Translations under genes and position numbers: made by a program | The notes under the pieces: generated by a model | Seen by the model: only the letters and a program-made list of their open reading frames with translations | What the model was told of the DNA's origin: nothing | Database searches by the model: none | Shown here: positions 42,955 to 51,305 of the stretch, in pieces | Layout of the letters: every line of letters begins with the position of its first letter | How positions within the stretch are numbered: position 1 is the first letter of the stretch | DNA from: UBA10649 sp963700745 | GTDB lineage: Bacteria; Actinomycetota; Actinomycetes; S36-B12 | Reading direction: 5' to 3' | Assembly: GCA_963700745.1 (NCBI GenBank) | Contig: CAVOYT010000012.1 | Coordinates: forward strand, 403,728-467,727 | DNA length: 64,000 nt

Positions 42955-43759
42955 TCAAAGGCCGTCGGCGTCGCTAAGCGCTCGCCGCGCCCGCGTCTGC
43001 CGCTGGCGTTCGATGAGTTCTGCAGCAGGCGGGTAGCCGACCGCGTCCAGCACCAGCGGATGCGCGGGCATGACCGTGACGGCGGAGTCCTTCACTCCAC
43101 GCCGCAGCACCTCACCGGGCCACGAAGTGGAGCGCCGGCCGTCGCCCACCGGCAGCATCACCCCTACAAGGGACCGCACCATGGAATGGCAGAACGCGTC
43201 ACCCTGCACCGTCATCACGGCCAGCCCGTCGGCATCGCGATCCCAGGCGAGAACCTGGAGCGCGCGCACCGTCGATGCGAACTCCCGTTGCTTGCAGAAG
43301 GGCAGCGAAATCATGCTCCCCGAGAAGGGCCGCTGACGCGTCGGTCATCGCGCGCAGGTCAAGGGGTCGGTGCCAGGGCAGGACCAGACGGCGAAGGAGC
43401 GGATCGGGGCCAAGGCCGTCGTCGGCAACCCGGTAGGTGTAACGACGCCAGGTCGCGGAGAACCGGGCGTCGAAGCCCTCGGGGGCGATGTCGATGCGGC
43501 TGACCCGGATGTCGCCAGGCAGCGCCCGGTTGATGCGGCGGGCATCGATGTCGGCGGGCCACTCGGCGACGTCCAGGTGAGCCACCTGGCCCCGGGCGTG
43601 CACGCCGGCATCCGTGCGTCCCGCGCAGGTGAGGTCGATCGGCTGGCCGAACAGGTGCGCGAGGACGCGTTCCAGCTCCCCCTGCACGGTGCGCAGGCCC
43701 GGCGGATGGACCTGACGTGCCCAGCCGGAGAAGTCACTGCCGTCGTATGCGATGAGCAA
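42955..43759 (-). CDS. truA: tRNA pseudouridine synthase A, frameshifted
   Basis: It modifies U38-40 of tRNA anticodon arms. The catalytic Asp is in CAGRTDAGVHARGQV. One extra C in the CCC at 43300-43302 (minus strand) breaks the frame; removing it gives the family motif HDFAAFCKQREFAST. The downstream frame (WDRDADGL ... FCHSMVRSLVGVMLPVG) carries the rest. Reconstructed length is ~267 residues. The start is TTG 43759, or further upstream at the homologous LRL residues. It lies between rplQ and the ABC-F gene as is typical. Confidence 0.93.
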
Positions 43760-43769
43760 GCGCAGACGA

Positions 43770-43806
43770 ATCAGCCCGTCACCCGAGGTTCCGGGGACGG
43801 GCTGAT
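43770..43806 (-). terminator. stem-loop after rplQ
   Basis: A perfect 11-base stem (43770-43780 with 43796-43806) and a 15-base loop lie between the rplQ stop (43825) and the truA start. No T-tract follows. It probably ends or attenuates the alpha operon before truA. Confidence 0.72.
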
Positions 43807-43824
43807 CGGTGAGTGAGGAGTCGG

Positions 43825-44415
43825 TCAGGACTCGTCCTTCTTCTCAGCGTCTGCTTCCGCGGTCTCGTCCGCCACGTCCTCGGCGATCTCGTCGACCGTC
43901 TCCGTCTCGGTGGCCGCGTCGGTGGCCTCCTCGGTCACGACGGCCTCCTCGACCTCGTTGACCTCGGTCACGGCTTCCTCGACGACGGGAGCCGCAGCAG
44001 CCTTCTCCTTCGCGGCCCGCTTGGTCGCGCCCGTTGCCTCCGCGACGACCTGCTCGAGCATCGGCTCGACCAGCTCGATCACGGCCATCGGGGCGTTGTC
44101 GCCCTTGCGGGGACCGATCTTGGTGATGCGGGTGTAGCCGCCGGGGCGACCGGCGTACTGGGGGCCGATCTCGGTGAACAGCGTGTGCACGACGGACTTG
44201 TCGCGCACGACCGTCAGCACCCGACGACGCGAATGCAGATCACCGCGCTTGGCGAACGTGATCAGGCGCTCCGCCAGCGGGCGCAGGCGCTTGGCCTTCG
44301 CCTCGGTGGTGGTGATGCGTCCGTGCTCGAACAGCGCGGTAGCCAGGTTGGCCAGCATGAGCCGTTCGTGTGCCGGACCCCCGCCGAGACGGGGACCCTT
44401 GGTTGGCGTAGGCAT
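43825..44415 (-). CDS. rplQ: 50S ribosomal protein L17
   Basis: This is a 196-residue L17. The core (GPRLGGGPAHERLMLANLATALFEHGRI; KAKRLRPLAERLITFAK; GGYTRITKIGPRKGDNAPMAVIELV) spans ~125 residues. It is followed by a ~70-residue, Glu/Ala/Val-rich acidic tail ending AEADAEKKDES, probably disordered and typical of actinobacterial L17. Last gene of the alpha operon, 43 bases after rpoA. Confidence 0.96.
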   Translation of the reverse strand: MPTPTKGPRLGGGPAHERLMLANLATALFEHGRITTTEAKAKRLRPLAERLITFAKRGDLHSRRRVLTVVRDKSVVHTLFTEIGPQYAGRPGGYTRITKIGPRKGDNAPMAVIELVEPMLEQVVAEATGATKRAAKEKAAAAPVVEEAVTEVNEVEEAVVTEEATDAATETETVDEIAEDVADETAEADAEKKDES

Positions 44416-44458
44416 TGCTTCTCCTCAGACTGTGGTGGAGCTGTCGTTCGTTGGCGGT

Positions 44459-45475
44459 CTAGAGCTGCTCGTCCTCGGCGAAGGCCAGGTCGTCGTCCTC
44501 ATCGGTGAAGTAGACGGCCGCGCCGGGATCGAACCCGGGCGGGCTGTCCTTGAGGGCCAGGCCCAGGCTGGCGAGCTTGACCTTGACCTCGTCGATCGAC
44601 TTCGCGCCGAAGTTGCGGATGTCGAGCAGGTCCGCCTCCGAGCGGGTGATGAGCTCGCCCACAGTGTGGATGCCCTCGCGCTTGAGGCAGTTGTAGGAGC
44701 GAACCGTCATGTCGAGCTGCTCGATCGGGGTCGACAGCTGCTCGGCCACGAACGCATCCGTGGGCGACGGACCGATGTCGATTCCCTCAGCGTCGAGGTT
44801 GAGCTCGCGGGCCAGGCCGAAGAGCTCGACCAGGGTCATGCCGGCCGAAGCGACTGCATCGCGCGGGCGCATCGACTGCTTGGTCTCGATGTCGAGCACC
44901 AGCTTGTCGAAGTCCGTGCGCTGCTCGACGCGAGTGGCCTCGACCTTGTAGGTGACCTTGAGGACCGGGCTGTAGATCGAGTCGACCGGGATGCGGCCGA
45001 TCTCCTGGCCGGCCTGCTTGTTCAGCACGGCCGACACGTAGCCACGGCCACGCTCGACGACCAGTTCGATCTCGAGCTTGCCCTTGGCGTTCAGGGTCGC
45101 GATGTGCAGGTCGGGGTTGTGCACCTCGACGCCCGCCGGGGGCTGGATGTCGGCTGCGGTGACGGTGCCGGGGCCCTGCTTGCGCAGGTACATCACGACC
45201 GGCTCGTCGTGCTCGGAGGAGATCACCAGCTGCTTGATGTTGAGAATCAGCTCGGTGACGTCCTCCTTCACGCCGGGAACGGTCGTGAACTCGTGCAGGA
45301 CACCGTCGATGCTGATGCTGGTGACGGCCGCACCGGGAATGGACGAGAGCAGCGTGCGGCGGAGCGAATTGCCAAGGGTGTAGCCGAAACCGGGCTCGAG
45401 GGGCTCGAGAACGAACCGCGAGCGGAACTCGCTGATCGGCTCCTCGGTGAGCACGGGACGCTGGCTGATAAGCAC
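44459..45475 (-). CDS. rpoA: RNA polymerase alpha subunit
   Basis: This is a 338-residue alpha subunit. The N-terminal assembly domain (RFVLEPLEPGFGYTLGNSLRRTLLSSIPGAAV region; ERGRGYVSA) dimerises and binds beta and beta'. The C-terminal domain (LDMTVRSYNCLKREGIHTVGEL; LLDIRNFGAKSIDEVKVKL) binds UP elements and regulators. The end is acidic (DEDDDLAFAEDEQL). Located between rpsD and rplQ. Confidence 0.98.
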   Translation of the reverse strand: MLISQRPVLTEEPISEFRSRFVLEPLEPGFGYTLGNSLRRTLLSSIPGAAVTSISIDGVLHEFTTVPGVKEDVTELILNIKQLVISSEHDEPVVMYLRKQGPGTVTAADIQPPAGVEVHNPDLHIATLNAKGKLEIELVVERGRGYVSAVLNKQAGQEIGRIPVDSIYSPVLKVTYKVEATRVEQRTDFDKLVLDIETKQSMRPRDAVASAGMTLVELFGLARELNLDAEGIDIGPSPTDAFVAEQLSTPIEQLDMTVRSYNCLKREGIHTVGELITRSEADLLDIRNFGAKSIDEVKVKLASLGLALKDSPPGFDPGAAVYFTDEDDDLAFAEDEQL

Positions 45476-45549
45476 TATGATACTTCCTTCCCGCGACGAC
45501 CGCTATTTGACGTCGCGATTCTGATCCCTGTCGGGACCTTCGGGCCGAA

Positions 45550-46176
45550 TTACTTGGAGTAGAGCTCGACGATCAGCTGCTCATTCACCTGGGTGTCGAT
45601 GACGGCGCGGGCCGGCAGCGAGTGCACGAGGATCCGCATCTGGGACGGGATGACCTCGAGCCACGCGGGCACGGTCCGCTCGCCGACCTCGGCGTGGGCC
45701 ACGATGAACGGGGTGAGCTCCTTCGAGCCCTGCCGGACCTCGATGATGTCATTCGGCGACACGCGGTACGAGGGGATGTTGACCTTGTGACCGTTGACCA
45801 CGAAGTGGCCGTGGGTCACCAGCTGACGGGCCATGTCGCGTGACTTCGCGAACCCGGCCCGGAACACGACGTTGTCGAGTCGGGTCTCGAGGATCTGCAG
45901 CAGGTTCTCGCCGGTCTTGCCGGACTGGCGCTGCGCTTCCTTGTAGTAGTTGGAGAACTGCTTCTCCAGCACCCCGTACATCCGGGTCGCCTTCTGCTTC
46001 TCACGGAGCTGCAGCAGGTACTCGCTGTCCTTCGACCGACCGCGGCCGTGCTGGCCGGGCGGGTAGGGACGCTTCTCGAACGGGCACTTGGGGGACTCGC
46101 ACTTGGCACCCTTGAGGAAGAGCTTCATCTTCTCGCGGCGGCACCGCTTGCAGTCGGCGTCTGTATAACGCGCCAT
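45550..46176 (-). CDS. rpsD: 30S ribosomal protein S4 (zinc-type)
   Basis: This is a 208-residue S4. The N-terminus carries a four-cysteine zinc site (DCKRCRRE and KCESPKCP), followed by RPYPPGQHGRGR and the S4 RNA-binding domain (RLDNVVFRAGFAKSRDMARQLV; VNGHKVNIPSYRV). S4 initiates 30S assembly and commonly autoregulates its operon. The cysteine-containing form suggests any zinc-free paralogue would be elsewhere. Confidence 0.98.
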   Translation of the reverse strand: MARYTDADCKRCRREKMKLFLKGAKCESPKCPFEKRPYPPGQHGRGRSKDSEYLLQLREKQKATRMYGVLEKQFSNYYKEAQRQSGKTGENLLQILETRLDNVVFRAGFAKSRDMARQLVTHGHFVVNGHKVNIPSYRVSPNDIIEVRQGSKELTPFIVAHAEVGERTVPAWLEVIPSQMRILVHSLPARAVIDTQVNEQLIVELYSK

Positions 46177-46208
46177 GTCTGGTTATCTCCTAGGTTCTGT
46201 TCGCGCGA

Positions 46209-46616
46209 TCAGACGCGACGACGCTTGGGCGGACGGGTTCCGTTGTGCGGTGCGGGGGTGACGTCGGAGATGGAGCCGACCTCGAGCCCGGTGGCCTGCA
46301 GCGAACGGATGGCGGTCTCGCGGCCGGAGCCCGGACCCTTCACGAACACGTCGACCTTGCGCATGCCGTGCTCCATCGCACGACGCGCGGCCGCCTCGGC
46401 GGCCAGCTGCGCGGCGAAGGGCGTGGACTTGCGGCTTCCCTTGAAGCCGACCTGCCCGGCGCTTGCCCAGGAGATCACCGCGCCCGTGGGATCGGTGATC
46501 GAGACGATGGTGTTGTTGAACGTGCTCTTGATGTGAGCGTGACCGTGGGCCACGTTCTTCTTTTCCTTGCGGCGAACCTTCTTGGCTGCCGTTGCCTTGC
46601 CAGTCTTGGGGGCCAT
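46209..46616 (-). CDS. rpsK: 30S ribosomal protein S11
   Basis: This is a 135-residue S11 with a Lys/Arg-rich N-terminus and the core KSTFNNTIVSITDPTGAVISWAS, ARRAMEHGMRKVDVFVKGPG and the C-terminal DVTPAPHNGTRPPKRRRV. Forms the 30S platform beside S18 and S21. Position between rpsM and rpsD is standard for the alpha operon. Confidence 0.98.
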   Translation of the reverse strand: MAPKTGKATAAKKVRRKEKKNVAHGHAHIKSTFNNTIVSITDPTGAVISWASAGQVGFKGSRKSTPFAAQLAAEAAARRAMEHGMRKVDVFVKGPGSGRETAIRSLQATGLEVGSISDVTPAPHNGTRPPKRRRV

Positions 46617-46649
46617 GAATCAAATCTCCAGAGTCTCGTATGCCACGTG

Positions 46650-47021
46650 CTAGGCCTTCTTCTTGCCAGCCACGGTCTTGCGCGGGCCCTTGCGGGTGCG
46701 CGCATTGGTGTGGGTGCGCTGGCCACGAACCGGTAGGCCCTTGCGGTGACGCAGACCCTGGTAGCAGCCGATCTCGACCTTGCGGCGGACGTCAGCAGCA
46801 ACCTCACGTCGAAGGTCGCCCTCGACCTTGAGGTTCGTGTCGATCCAGTCACGCAGCGCGAGGACCTGGTCGTCGGTCAGGTCCTTGGAGCGCAGGTCCG
46901 GGCTGATGCCCGTGGCCTCGAGGGCCTTGGCGGCCTGCGAACGACCGACGCCGTAGATGTAGGTGAGCGCCACTGCCATGCGCTTGTCGCGCGGCAGGTC
47001 GACGCCAACGAGTCGTGCCAT
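46650..47021 (-). CDS. rpsM: 30S ribosomal protein S13
   Basis: This is a 123-residue S13: MARLVGVDLPRDKRMAVAL, YGVGRSQAAKALEATGI, and the C-terminal CYQGLRHRKGLPVRGQRTHTN with a basic tail (GPRKTVAGKKKA) that reaches the A/P-site tRNAs. The ATG at 47021 is preferred over an in-frame upstream start at 47048 because L13-S13 family members begin MAR(L/I). Confidence 0.97.
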   Translation of the reverse strand: MARLVGVDLPRDKRMAVALTYIYGVGRSQAAKALEATGISPDLRSKDLTDDQVLALRDWIDTNLKVEGDLRREVAADVRRKVEIGCYQGLRHRKGLPVRGQRTHTNARTRKGPRKTVAGKKKA

Positions 47022-47116
47022 AAGGCGGTTCTCTCTTCTGTCATGCACGAGGTTTCGGGACAGAGCCAGTCCTGCCCGCCAAGGCAGGTCCCCGGCCTCG
47101 TGACCGGGGGTGTCGT

Positions 47117-47144
47117 CCCGCTGCTACGCACGCGTTGCAGCGGG
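47117..47144 (-). other. hairpin in the rpmJ-rpsM gap
   Basis: CCCGCTGC and GCAGCGGG (47117-47124, 47137-47144) form a perfect 8-base stem with a 12-base loop in the 185-base gap between rpmJ and rpsM. No gene is seen in this gap. It might hold an internal promoter or leader for the rpsM-rplQ part. Confidence 0.4.
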
Positions 47145-48716
47145 GGTCGGGCTCTGCTTATGAGTTCGGACGCCGGGTTGTCTCCCCGACGGCCACGTCA
47201 GGACGGTTAGCCCTGACGCTGCTTGTGGCGAACGTTCTCGCAGATCACCATGACGCGACCGTGGCGACGGATGACCTTGCACTTGTCGCAGATCTTCTTG
47301 ACGCTCGGCTGGACCTTCATGATGACTCTTTCGTGGTGGTTCGGCTGGTGGGCGGTGCGGCGATTCTTTACTTGTAGCGGTAGACGATCCGTCCGCGGGT
47401 GAGGTCGTAGGGCGAGAGCTCCACGACCACGCGGTCGTCCGGAAGGATCCGGATGTAGTGCATCCGCATCTTGCCGCTGATGTGCGCGAGCACCTTGTGC
47501 CCGTTGTCGAGCTCCACCCGGAACATGGCATTGGGCAGCGACTCCGTGATCGTGCCCTCGAGCTCGATCGCGCCGTCCTTCTTGCCCATAACCTCTGCTC
47601 TCTTGTGGTGGAGTGGTCCCGTGCTTCCGCGCACACGCCTGTAGCCCCGGAATCCGGGTCATGGCAGGTATGGAGGCGGGGAAGCCTGAAACCGAAGTCA
47701 GAGTCTACGGGTCGGGCGCTCCCGCACAAAATCCGGGTCCCGATCCCCCGCCCGTCGGTCCTACCCCCGTCCGTTTCTCCCGCTTTGTGGGACGACGGGA
47801 CACCCCTCCAGGGAGAAACCGACACCGAAAGGGATAAAACGGGCGCCCGTATCCGTTTCTCCCGCTTTGTGGGAGAAACGGAAAGGCGGGCGGGGCAGGC
47901 GGGGTAGAGGCGGACGTCGTCGAGTGCCGTCAGCACCCAGGGGCCGTCCTCGGTGACGGCCACGGTGTGCTCCCAGTGGGCGGCGCAGCTGCCGTCCATG
48001 GTCACCACCGTCCAGGCATCGTCCAGCACCCCCACCTCGGCAGAGCCCAGGGTGACCATGGGCTCGATCGCCAGCGCCATCCCGGGGCGCAGGACCGGTC
48101 CGCGACCAGGAGCGCCGTAGTTCAGGATGTGCGGCTCCATGTGCATGCGCGAGCCGATGCCATGGCCGCCGTACTCCTCGACGATGCCGTAGGCCGATCC
48201 GTCGGACTGCGCGGCCTCGACCACCGCGGTCTCCACCGCGTGGCTGATGTCGGTCAGGTGCCCGCCTGCTCGGGCCGCGGCCAGGCCCGCCCACAGCGAG
48301 GCCTCCGTCACCCGGCTCAGGTCCGCGACGTCGGCCGCGACGTCACCCACCAGGACACTCACGGCCGCGTCGCCGTTCCAGCCATCCACGATGGCCCCGA
48401 AGTCCACCGAGAGGAGGTCTCCGTCCCGCAGGGCACGATCACCGGGGATGCCGTGGACCACCTCGTTGTTGACCGACGCGCAGATGACACCGGGGTAGGG
48501 AACGGCACCATGGGCCTTGTAGCCCAGGAACGAGGATGTCGCGTTGTTGTCGGAGAGCACGTCGCGAGCGATCGCATCGAGCTGGCCAGTGGTGACACCC
48601 GGGGCGGCCTCATCGGAGATGGCGGCCAGGGCTCTCGCGACCACGAGTCCCGCCTGCCGCATCACGTCGAGCTCGCCGGGTGACTTGATCTCGATGGAGC
48701 TCTTGCGACGGAACAC
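47124..48716 (-). CDS. map: methionine aminopeptidase with aberrant 3' extension
   Basis: It removes the N-terminal Met from nascent proteins. The ~262-residue catalytic domain (48716 to ~47930) is complete: SVDFGAIVDGWNGDAA (two metal Asp), YGGHGIGSRMH (metal His), ALAIEPMVTLG and WEHTVAVTEDGP (metal Glu). Homologues end right after EDGPxxLT. Here the frame carries no stop and stays open for ~268 more residues through the palindromic repeats at 47771-47881, then out of frame across infA and rpmJ to 47124. The extension has no recognisable domain. The natural stop was probably lost by a nearby indel or by repeat insertion, so the true end is uncertain. Confidence 0.85.
   Translation of the reverse strand: MFRRKSSIEIKSPGELDVMRQAGLVVARALAAISDEAAPGVTTGQLDAIARDVLSDNNATSSFLGYKAHGAVPYPGVICASVNNEVVHGIPGDRALRDGDLLSVDFGAIVDGWNGDAAVSVLVGDVAADVADLSRVTEASLWAGLAAARAGGHLTDISHAVETAVVEAAQSDGSAYGIVEEYGGHGIGSRMHMEPHILNYGAPGRGPVLRPGMALAIEPMVTLGSAEVGVLDDAWTVVTMDGSCAAHWEHTVAVTEDGPWVLTALDDVRLYPACPARLSVSPTKREKRIRAPVLSLSVSVSPWRGVPSSHKAGETDGGRTDGRGIGTRILCGSARPVDSDFGFRLPRLHTCHDPDSGATGVCAEARDHSTTREQRLWARRTARSSSRARSRSRCPMPCSGWSSTTGTRCSRTSAARCGCTTSGSFRTTAWSWSSRPTTSPADGSSTATSKESPHRPPAEPPRKSHHEGPAERQEDLRQVQGHPSPRSRHGDLRERSPQAASGLTVLTWPSGRQPGVRTHKQSPTPAATRA
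47207..47320 (-). CDS. rpmJ: 50S ribosomal protein L36
   Basis: This is a 37-residue L36: MKVQPSVKKICDKCKVIRR, with C-x2-C, a third Cys (VICEN) and His (RHKQRQG) forming the zinc knuckle. Begins 47 bases after infA. It is read in a different frame through the aberrant extension of the map reading frame on the same strand. Confidence 0.95.
   Translation of the reverse strand: MKVQPSVKKICDKCKVIRRHGRVMVICENVRHKQRQG
47368..47589 (-). CDS. infA: translation initiation factor IF-1
   Basis: This is a 73-residue OB-fold protein (GAIELEGTITESLPNAMFRVEL; GHKVLAHISGKMRMHYIRILPDD; LTRGRIVYRYK) that blocks the A site of the 30S subunit during initiation. The ATG at 47589 gives the family start; an upstream in-frame start at 47634 has no conserved residues. 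Preceded by an unusual, repeat-bearing ~320-base gap. Confidence 0.97.
   Translation of the reverse strand: MGKKDGAIELEGTITESLPNAMFRVELDNGHKVLAHISGKMRMHYIRILPDDRVVVELSPYDLTRGRIVYRYK
47771..47819. repeat. palindromic repeat, copy 1 (split)
   Basis: This copy shares 22 identical bases (47771-47792) with copy 2, starting CCGTTTCTCCC and ending TGTGGGA. Its closing arm is displaced: GTTTCTCCC (47773-47781) pairs with GGGAGAAAC at 47811-47819, leaving a 29-base loop. It lies in the map-infA gap. Confidence 0.75.
47853..47881. repeat. palindromic repeat, copy 2 (perfect hairpin)
   Basis: CCGTTTCTCCC (47853-47863), loop GCTTTGT, GGGAGAAACGG (47871-47881): an 11-base perfect stem, 82 bases after copy 1. 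ACGGGCGCCCGT, another palindrome, sits between them at 47839-47850. The layout is like REP-type intergenic elements or a tandem terminator. Both copies lie inside the open extension of the map frame. Confidence 0.78.
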
Positions 48717-48730
48717 GCGAATCCGGTGGT

Positions 48731-49300
48731 CTAGGACTCGAGGGACAGCGCCGCAGCGATGCGCTCGCTGACCTCGTCGATGGCGCCGAGGCCGTCGACG
48801 CGGACGAGCAGGCCCTGTGCCTCGTACATCGCCGTCAGCGGTGCCGTCTGCTCGAAGTAGACCTCGAGGCGGCGACGGATGACGTCCTCGGTGTCGTCGC
48901 TGCGCCCCTGCTCGGCCGCGCGCTTGACCAGCCGCCCCACGACCTCATCGAGGTCGACGGTGAGCTCCAGCACGCAGTCAAGCGCCAGGCTGGCCGATCC
49001 GAGCATCGCGTTGAGCTCGCCCACCTGCTCAACGGTGCGCGGGTACCCGTCGAGGAGGAACCCCGGCCGGCAGTCGTCCCATGACAGACGGTCCCGAACC
49101 ATGGCGTTGGTGACGCCATCGGGGACGTACTCGCCGGCGTCCATGTAGCGCTTGGCCTCGATGCCGAGGGGCGTGCCCTTCGAGACGTTCCCACGGAAGA
49201 TGTCCCCGGTGGAGATGTGCGGGACGCCCAGTCGCGCGGCGAGGACCGCTGCCTGAGTCCCCTTGCCAGCCCCCGGGGGGCCCATGAGCACCAGCCTCAT
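48731..49300 (-). CDS. adk: adenylate kinase
   Basis: Balances ATP, ADP and AMP. LMGPPGAGKGTQA is the P-loop, ISTGDIFRGN the AMP site, FLLDGYPRT the conserved DGxPRT loop, and RLVKRAAEQGRSDDTEDVI the short LID without zinc cysteines, giving 189 residues, the short actinobacterial form. The ATG overlaps the secY stop by one base; secY-adk-map is the usual order. Confidence 0.97.
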   Translation of the reverse strand: MRLVLMGPPGAGKGTQAAVLAARLGVPHISTGDIFRGNVSKGTPLGIEAKRYMDAGEYVPDGVTNAMVRDRLSWDDCRPGFLLDGYPRTVEQVGELNAMLGSASLALDCVLELTVDLDEVVGRLVKRAAEQGRSDDTEDVIRRRLEVYFEQTAPLTAMYEAQGLLVRVDGLGAIDEVSERIAAALSLES

Positions 49301-50598
49301 CAGCGCAGGAACCCTTCGTAGTTGCGTTGCTGCAGCTGCGCCTCGATCTGCTTGACCGTGTCGAGACCGACACCGACCATGATCAGCAGGCTCGTGCCGC
49401 CGAAGATGAAGTTGCTGCCCACGCCCAGGAACCCGAAGGCGAACACCGGGAGCACCGCGATCAGGCCCAGGTAGGGGGCACCAGCCGCGGTCAGGCGGGT
49501 GAGCACGTAGTCGAGGTAGTCGGCGGTCGGACGGCCCGCGCGGATGCCGGGGATGAAGCCGCCGTACTTCTTCATGTTGTCGGCCACTTCAACGGGGTTG
49601 AAGGTGATCGAGACGTAGAAGTAGCAGAAGAACACGATCAGCGCGAAGTACATGGCCAGGTACCAGGTCCCGCTGCCCGTGCCGAGGTTCTGCTGCACCC
49701 AGATCGCCCACTCCGCCTGGCTCCCCGTCAACTGGACGATGAGCGTGGGCAGGAACAGCAGGGATGACGCGAAGATGACCGGGATGACGCCCGCCATGTT
49801 CACCTTCAGCGGGATGTATGTCGACGTCCCCCCGTACATGCGACGCCCGACCATGCGCTTGGCGTATTGGACCGGGATGCGCCGCTGCGCCTGCTCGACG
49901 AACACGACGAAGGTGACGACGGCCAGCCCGACCAGCAGGGTCATGGAGAAGGCGAACGGTCCCTGGCTGCCCCACACGGAGGCGAACTGCGCCGGGATGG
50001 TGGAGATGATCGACGTGAAGATCAGGACCGACATGCCGTTGCCGACGCCACGCTCGGTGATGAGCTCGCCGAACCACATGATGACCGCGGTGCCGGCGGT
50101 CATGACGATGATCATGACGAGCACGACCCACACGGCGTCGTCCGGGATGATCGACTCGTTGCAGCCGCTGAAGAGGGCCCCGGGCGTGCGCGCCAGCGAG
50201 ATGATCGCCGTCGACTGCAGGATCGCCAGGCCGATCGTCAGGTAGCGGGTGTACTGCGTGATCTTCGCCTGGCCCGCCTGCCCGTCGGCTTTCAGGGTCT
50301 CCAGGCGTGGGATTACGACCGTGAGCAACTGCAGGATGATGCTCGCGGTGATGTAGGGCATGATCCCGAGCGCGAACACCGACAACTGCAGCAGCGCACC
50401 ACCGCTGAACAGGTTGATGAGCGCGTAGACCGAGTTGTCCTGGACCACGTCGATACACCGCTGGATGGCGGCGTAGTCGACTCCCGGAGTCGGCACGACA
50501 GAGCCCAGGCGGTACAGCGCCAGCAGACCGATCGTGAAGAGAATCTTCTTACGAAGGTCCGGCGTACGCAGGGCAGCCCCGAACGCACTGATGTGCAC
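49300..50598 (-). CDS. secY: preprotein translocase SecY
   Basis: This is the 432-residue channel subunit of the Sec translocon with ten transmembrane helices. The start LRTPDLRKKILFTIGLLALYRLGSVVP region, plug helix (FSGGALLQLSVFALGIMPYITASIILQLL) and the basic ribosome/SecA loops (RRIPVQYAKRMVGRR; FIPGIRAGRPTADYLDYVL) are clear. ATG 50598 is 82 bases after rplO. Confidence 0.98.
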   Translation of the reverse strand: MHISAFGAALRTPDLRKKILFTIGLLALYRLGSVVPTPGVDYAAIQRCIDVVQDNSVYALINLFSGGALLQLSVFALGIMPYITASIILQLLTVVIPRLETLKADGQAGQAKITQYTRYLTIGLAILQSTAIISLARTPGALFSGCNESIIPDDAVWVVLVMIIVMTAGTAVIMWFGELITERGVGNGMSVLIFTSIISTIPAQFASVWGSQGPFAFSMTLLVGLAVVTFVVFVEQAQRRIPVQYAKRMVGRRMYGGTSTYIPLKVNMAGVIPVIFASSLLFLPTLIVQLTGSQAEWAIWVQQNLGTGSGTWYLAMYFALIVFFCYFYVSITFNPVEVADNMKKYGGFIPGIRAGRPTADYLDYVLTRLTAAGAPYLGLIAVLPVFAFGFLGVGSNFIFGGTSLLIMVGVGLDTVKQIEAQLQQRNYEGFLR

Positions 50599-50679
50599 TT
50601 AGCCTCCTGCAGGATCGTGACGGACGGTACGGGTCGAGAATGCTTCGAGGTCACTTCTGTCCTCGAGGCACGGGCCTGG

Positions 50680-51120
50680 CTACAGGACCGTGGTCGACCC
50701 TCCCGCTGCGACGATCTTGTCACGGGCCGAGTTGGAGAATGCATCCGCACTCACCGAGACGGCCACGCTGATGTCGCCCTGCCCGAGTACCTTGACGAGC
50801 TGGCCCTTACGAACGGCGCCCTTCTCCACGAGATCGGCGACCGTCACGGTCCCGCCCTCGGGGAAGAGCTTGCCGAGCGCCGCCACGTTCACGACCTGGT
50901 ACTCGACCTTCGCGGGGTTCTTGAAGCCCTTCAGCTTGGGCAGACGCATGTGCAGGGGCATCTGACCGCCCTCGAAGCTTGCCGGCACCTGGTAGCGGGC
51001 CTTGGTGCCCTTGGTGCCACGACCGGACGTCTTGCCCTTCGACGCCTCGCCACGACCCTTCCGGGTCTTGGCGGTCTTGGCGCCCGGTGCCGGGCGCAGG
51101 TGATGAACCTTCAGCGTCAT
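50680..51120 (-). CDS. rplO: 50S ribosomal protein L15
   Basis: This is a 146-residue L15: LKVHHLRPAPGAKTAKTRKGRG, GRGTKGTKARY, FEGGQMPLHMRLPKLKGF and GQGDISVAVSVSADAFSNSA. ATG 51120 is two bases after the rpmD stop; the frame is open upstream to 51423 only as a shadow of rpmD and rpsE. Confidence 0.97.
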   Translation of the reverse strand: MTLKVHHLRPAPGAKTAKTRKGRGEASKGKTSGRGTKGTKARYQVPASFEGGQMPLHMRLPKLKGFKNPAKVEYQVVNVAALGKLFPEGGTVTVADLVEKGAVRKGQLVKVLGQGDISVAVSVSADAFSNSARDKIVAAGGSTTVL

Positions 51121-51122
51121 CG

Positions 51123-51305
51123 CTACTTGACCTCCTCGAACTTGACCAGGTGGATCACGGTGTTGACCATGCCGCGAATCTCTGGACGGTCTTCCTTGAC
51201 CACCGTGTCGCCGATGCGGTGCAGGCCGAGCGAACGCAGCGTGTTGCGCTGGTTGGCCGTCCCGCCGATCTTCGACTTGATCTGAGTGACTTTGAGCTGA
51301 GCCAT
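51123..51305 (-). CDS. rpmD: 50S ribosomal protein L30
   Basis: This is a 60-residue L30: LKVTQIKSKIGGTANQRNTL, RSLGLHRIGDTVV and IRGMVNTVIHLVKFEEV. Its ATG overlaps the rpsE stop (TGATG). Small but unmistakable, in the standard rpsE-rpmD-rplO order. Confidence 0.96.
   Translation of the reverse strand: MAQLKVTQIKSKIGGTANQRNTLRSLGLHRIGDTVVKEDRPEIRGMVNTVIHLVKFEEVK

Noticed and set aside
47022..47206. A tRNA or small gene in the rpmJ-rpsM gap
   Set aside because: No cloverleaf, T-loop GGTTCGA-type sequence or plausible small reading frame is seen, only a short hairpin.
47710..47900. CRISPR-like array from the two 22-base repeats
   Set aside because: Only two copies, one with a displaced arm, a single 60-base spacer and no cas genes; they behave as hairpins.
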